From contig JAEZUR010000130.1 in the NCBI GenBank assembly GCA_023420935.1, positions 1 through 6,700 on the forward strand: 6,700 nucleotides of DNA, written 5' to 3'. Position numbers and translations under genes: made by a program. Below the pieces are notes generated by a model, which worked only from the letters and a program-made list of their open reading frames with translations, ran no database searches and was not told the DNA's origin. Below are positions 5,767 to 6,700 of this stretch, piece after piece; within the stretch, counting starts at the first letter, position 1, and each line of letters starts with the position of its first letter. The stretch is from Bacillota bacterium. Lineage in GTDB: Bacteria > Bacillota > Clostridia > Lachnospirales > Lachnospiraceae.

Positions 5767-6700
5767 TTTTACTCATATGATAAAAACAATCGTCTGGAAA
5801 CCATGACTGATTGGACTGGAACGACAACGTATCAATATGATGCAAAAGGTCAGAAGACAAAAATAACAGATTCTAACAATCAAACAATACAATACACCTG
5901 GAATAAAACAGGACAAAAGAAAACCATGACTTATCCTGATGGAAACATGGTTCAGTATGAATATGATAAAGCAGGAAATCTGATCAAAGTATCTGATACA
6001 AGGGATGGCATCAACACGTATAGCTATAACAGCTTGAACCAGCTTAAGCTCAAAAAAATGGCCAATGGAGCGGAATCTTCGTATACCTATGATGACAATG
6101 GAAACAGAATTAAGGAAATCAAGGTTAGTGGAAAGACAACCAATACTACATCCTATACCTATGATGCATTAAACCAACTGACCAAGGTCATAGATGATAA
6201 TGTAACGAAAGTATATACTTATGATGAATTCAATAATCGTCTTACCAAGACTGAAACTGGTAAAGAGAAACTATCCTATACCTATAACGAGTTAAATCAA
6301 TTGACTCAGGAAAAACAGGGATCAGATACCAAGAATTATAGTTATGATAAACGTGGTAATCTTGCAACCATACAAGAAAATGGCAAAGCTAGCATAAACT
6401 ATACATTCGATTCCACTAATATGCTTACCAAGGTAAAGGATATAGATAAAGATACGATTACAGAATATCGTTATGATGGAGCTGGAAATCGTATACAGAA
6501 AACGATATCAAAGAATAATGTTATCCATAGTCAAACGGATTATGTAGTAGATACGGAATCGTTCTATCAGGATATTGTCACTTCAAAAAATGCTCTAACG
6601 GGAGAGGTATCAGATTATACGTATGGAAACGGATTAATAAGTGTTGATACTAACAATGTAATCAGTTATTATAGGATTGATGATCTAAACAGTGTAGAAG
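5767..6700 (+). CDS. RHS/YD-repeat protein, headless fragment running off the window
   Basis: About 311 codons are open from just after the outer IS repeat to the window edge. The product is a chain of about 12 YD repeats of about 20 residues, for example YSYDKNNRLETMTDWTGTTT, YEYDKAGNLIKVSDTRDG, YTYDALNQLTKV and YRYDGAGNRIQKT. It ends in YYRIDDLNSVE, which resembles the conserved RHS core motif (YYxxDxLGSVR). RHS proteins form beta-cage shells around a C-terminal toxin or act as large secreted or wall-linked proteins; the variable C-terminus lies outside the window. The frame begins in mid-repeat: no start codon, ribosome site, signal peptide or N-terminal domain belongs to it. The frame stays open backward into the IS end to 5668, and the first in-frame ATG is at 5803, with only a poorly spaced GGAAA before it. 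It is most likely a truncated pseudogene or a silent RHS cassette. It is read opposite to the transposase. Confidence 0.85.

Noticed and set aside
5803..6700. ATG at 5803 as a genuine RHS start
   Set aside because: YD-repeat sequence continues upstream of it in frame from 5770, and no properly spaced ribosome site is present, so it is an internal Met.

Overview
The window is AT-rich DNA with Shine-Dalgarno-led genes. Its proline and folate proteins look like those of a low-GC Firmicute, most likely a Lachnospiraceae/Lachnoclostridium-type clostridium. That placement is inferred from protein style and gene order, not from a search.

Left half (1-3016), housekeeping, all on the + strand. The 3' part of proB (glutamate 5-kinase) is followed by a 71-residue DUF896/YnzC-type protein, then 5-formyltetrahydrofolate cyclo-ligase, and, after a 316-base gap, proA (gamma-glutamyl phosphate reductase). 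ProB and ProA catalyse the first two steps of proline synthesis from glutamate. The gap before proA is filled by an imperfect palindrome of about 250 bp (1478-1727), built from an 11-bp perfect end repeat, a 13-bp near-perfect pair, a 23-bp perfect stem and a branched tip. It looks like a MITE-type element or a large structured RNA, and is one of the most interesting features here.

Middle (3017-4094). A 10-bp terminator stem ends proA. Its 3' arm carries the ribosome binding site of the next gene, an M14-family zinc peptidase without a signal peptide, and the T-run touches the start codon. A second clean terminator closes the peptidase gene. About 65 bases of AT-rich DNA without a recognisable gene follow.

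Right half (4095-6700), mobile and accessory DNA. A minus-strand IS30-family transposase is split by a frameshift immediately before its catalytic Glu. It is framed by at least two nested inverted-repeat pairs and several copies of a TTGTGCAnGAnTAAnTTCCAG-like motif. The left flank also holds a strong promoter leading into a ten-codon stub. Immediately beyond the right-hand repeats, an RHS/YD-repeat reading frame starts abruptly in mid-repeat and stays open to the window edge, with about 12 YD repeats and the start of the conserved RHS core motif. No upstream part of that gene is recognisable left of the IS, so this is a headless RHS fragment next to IS-driven rearrangement. No wholly new multi-gene system is evident. 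The undescribed-looking items are the 250-bp palindrome, the terminator/RBS overlap and the nested IS ends fused to the RHS frame.
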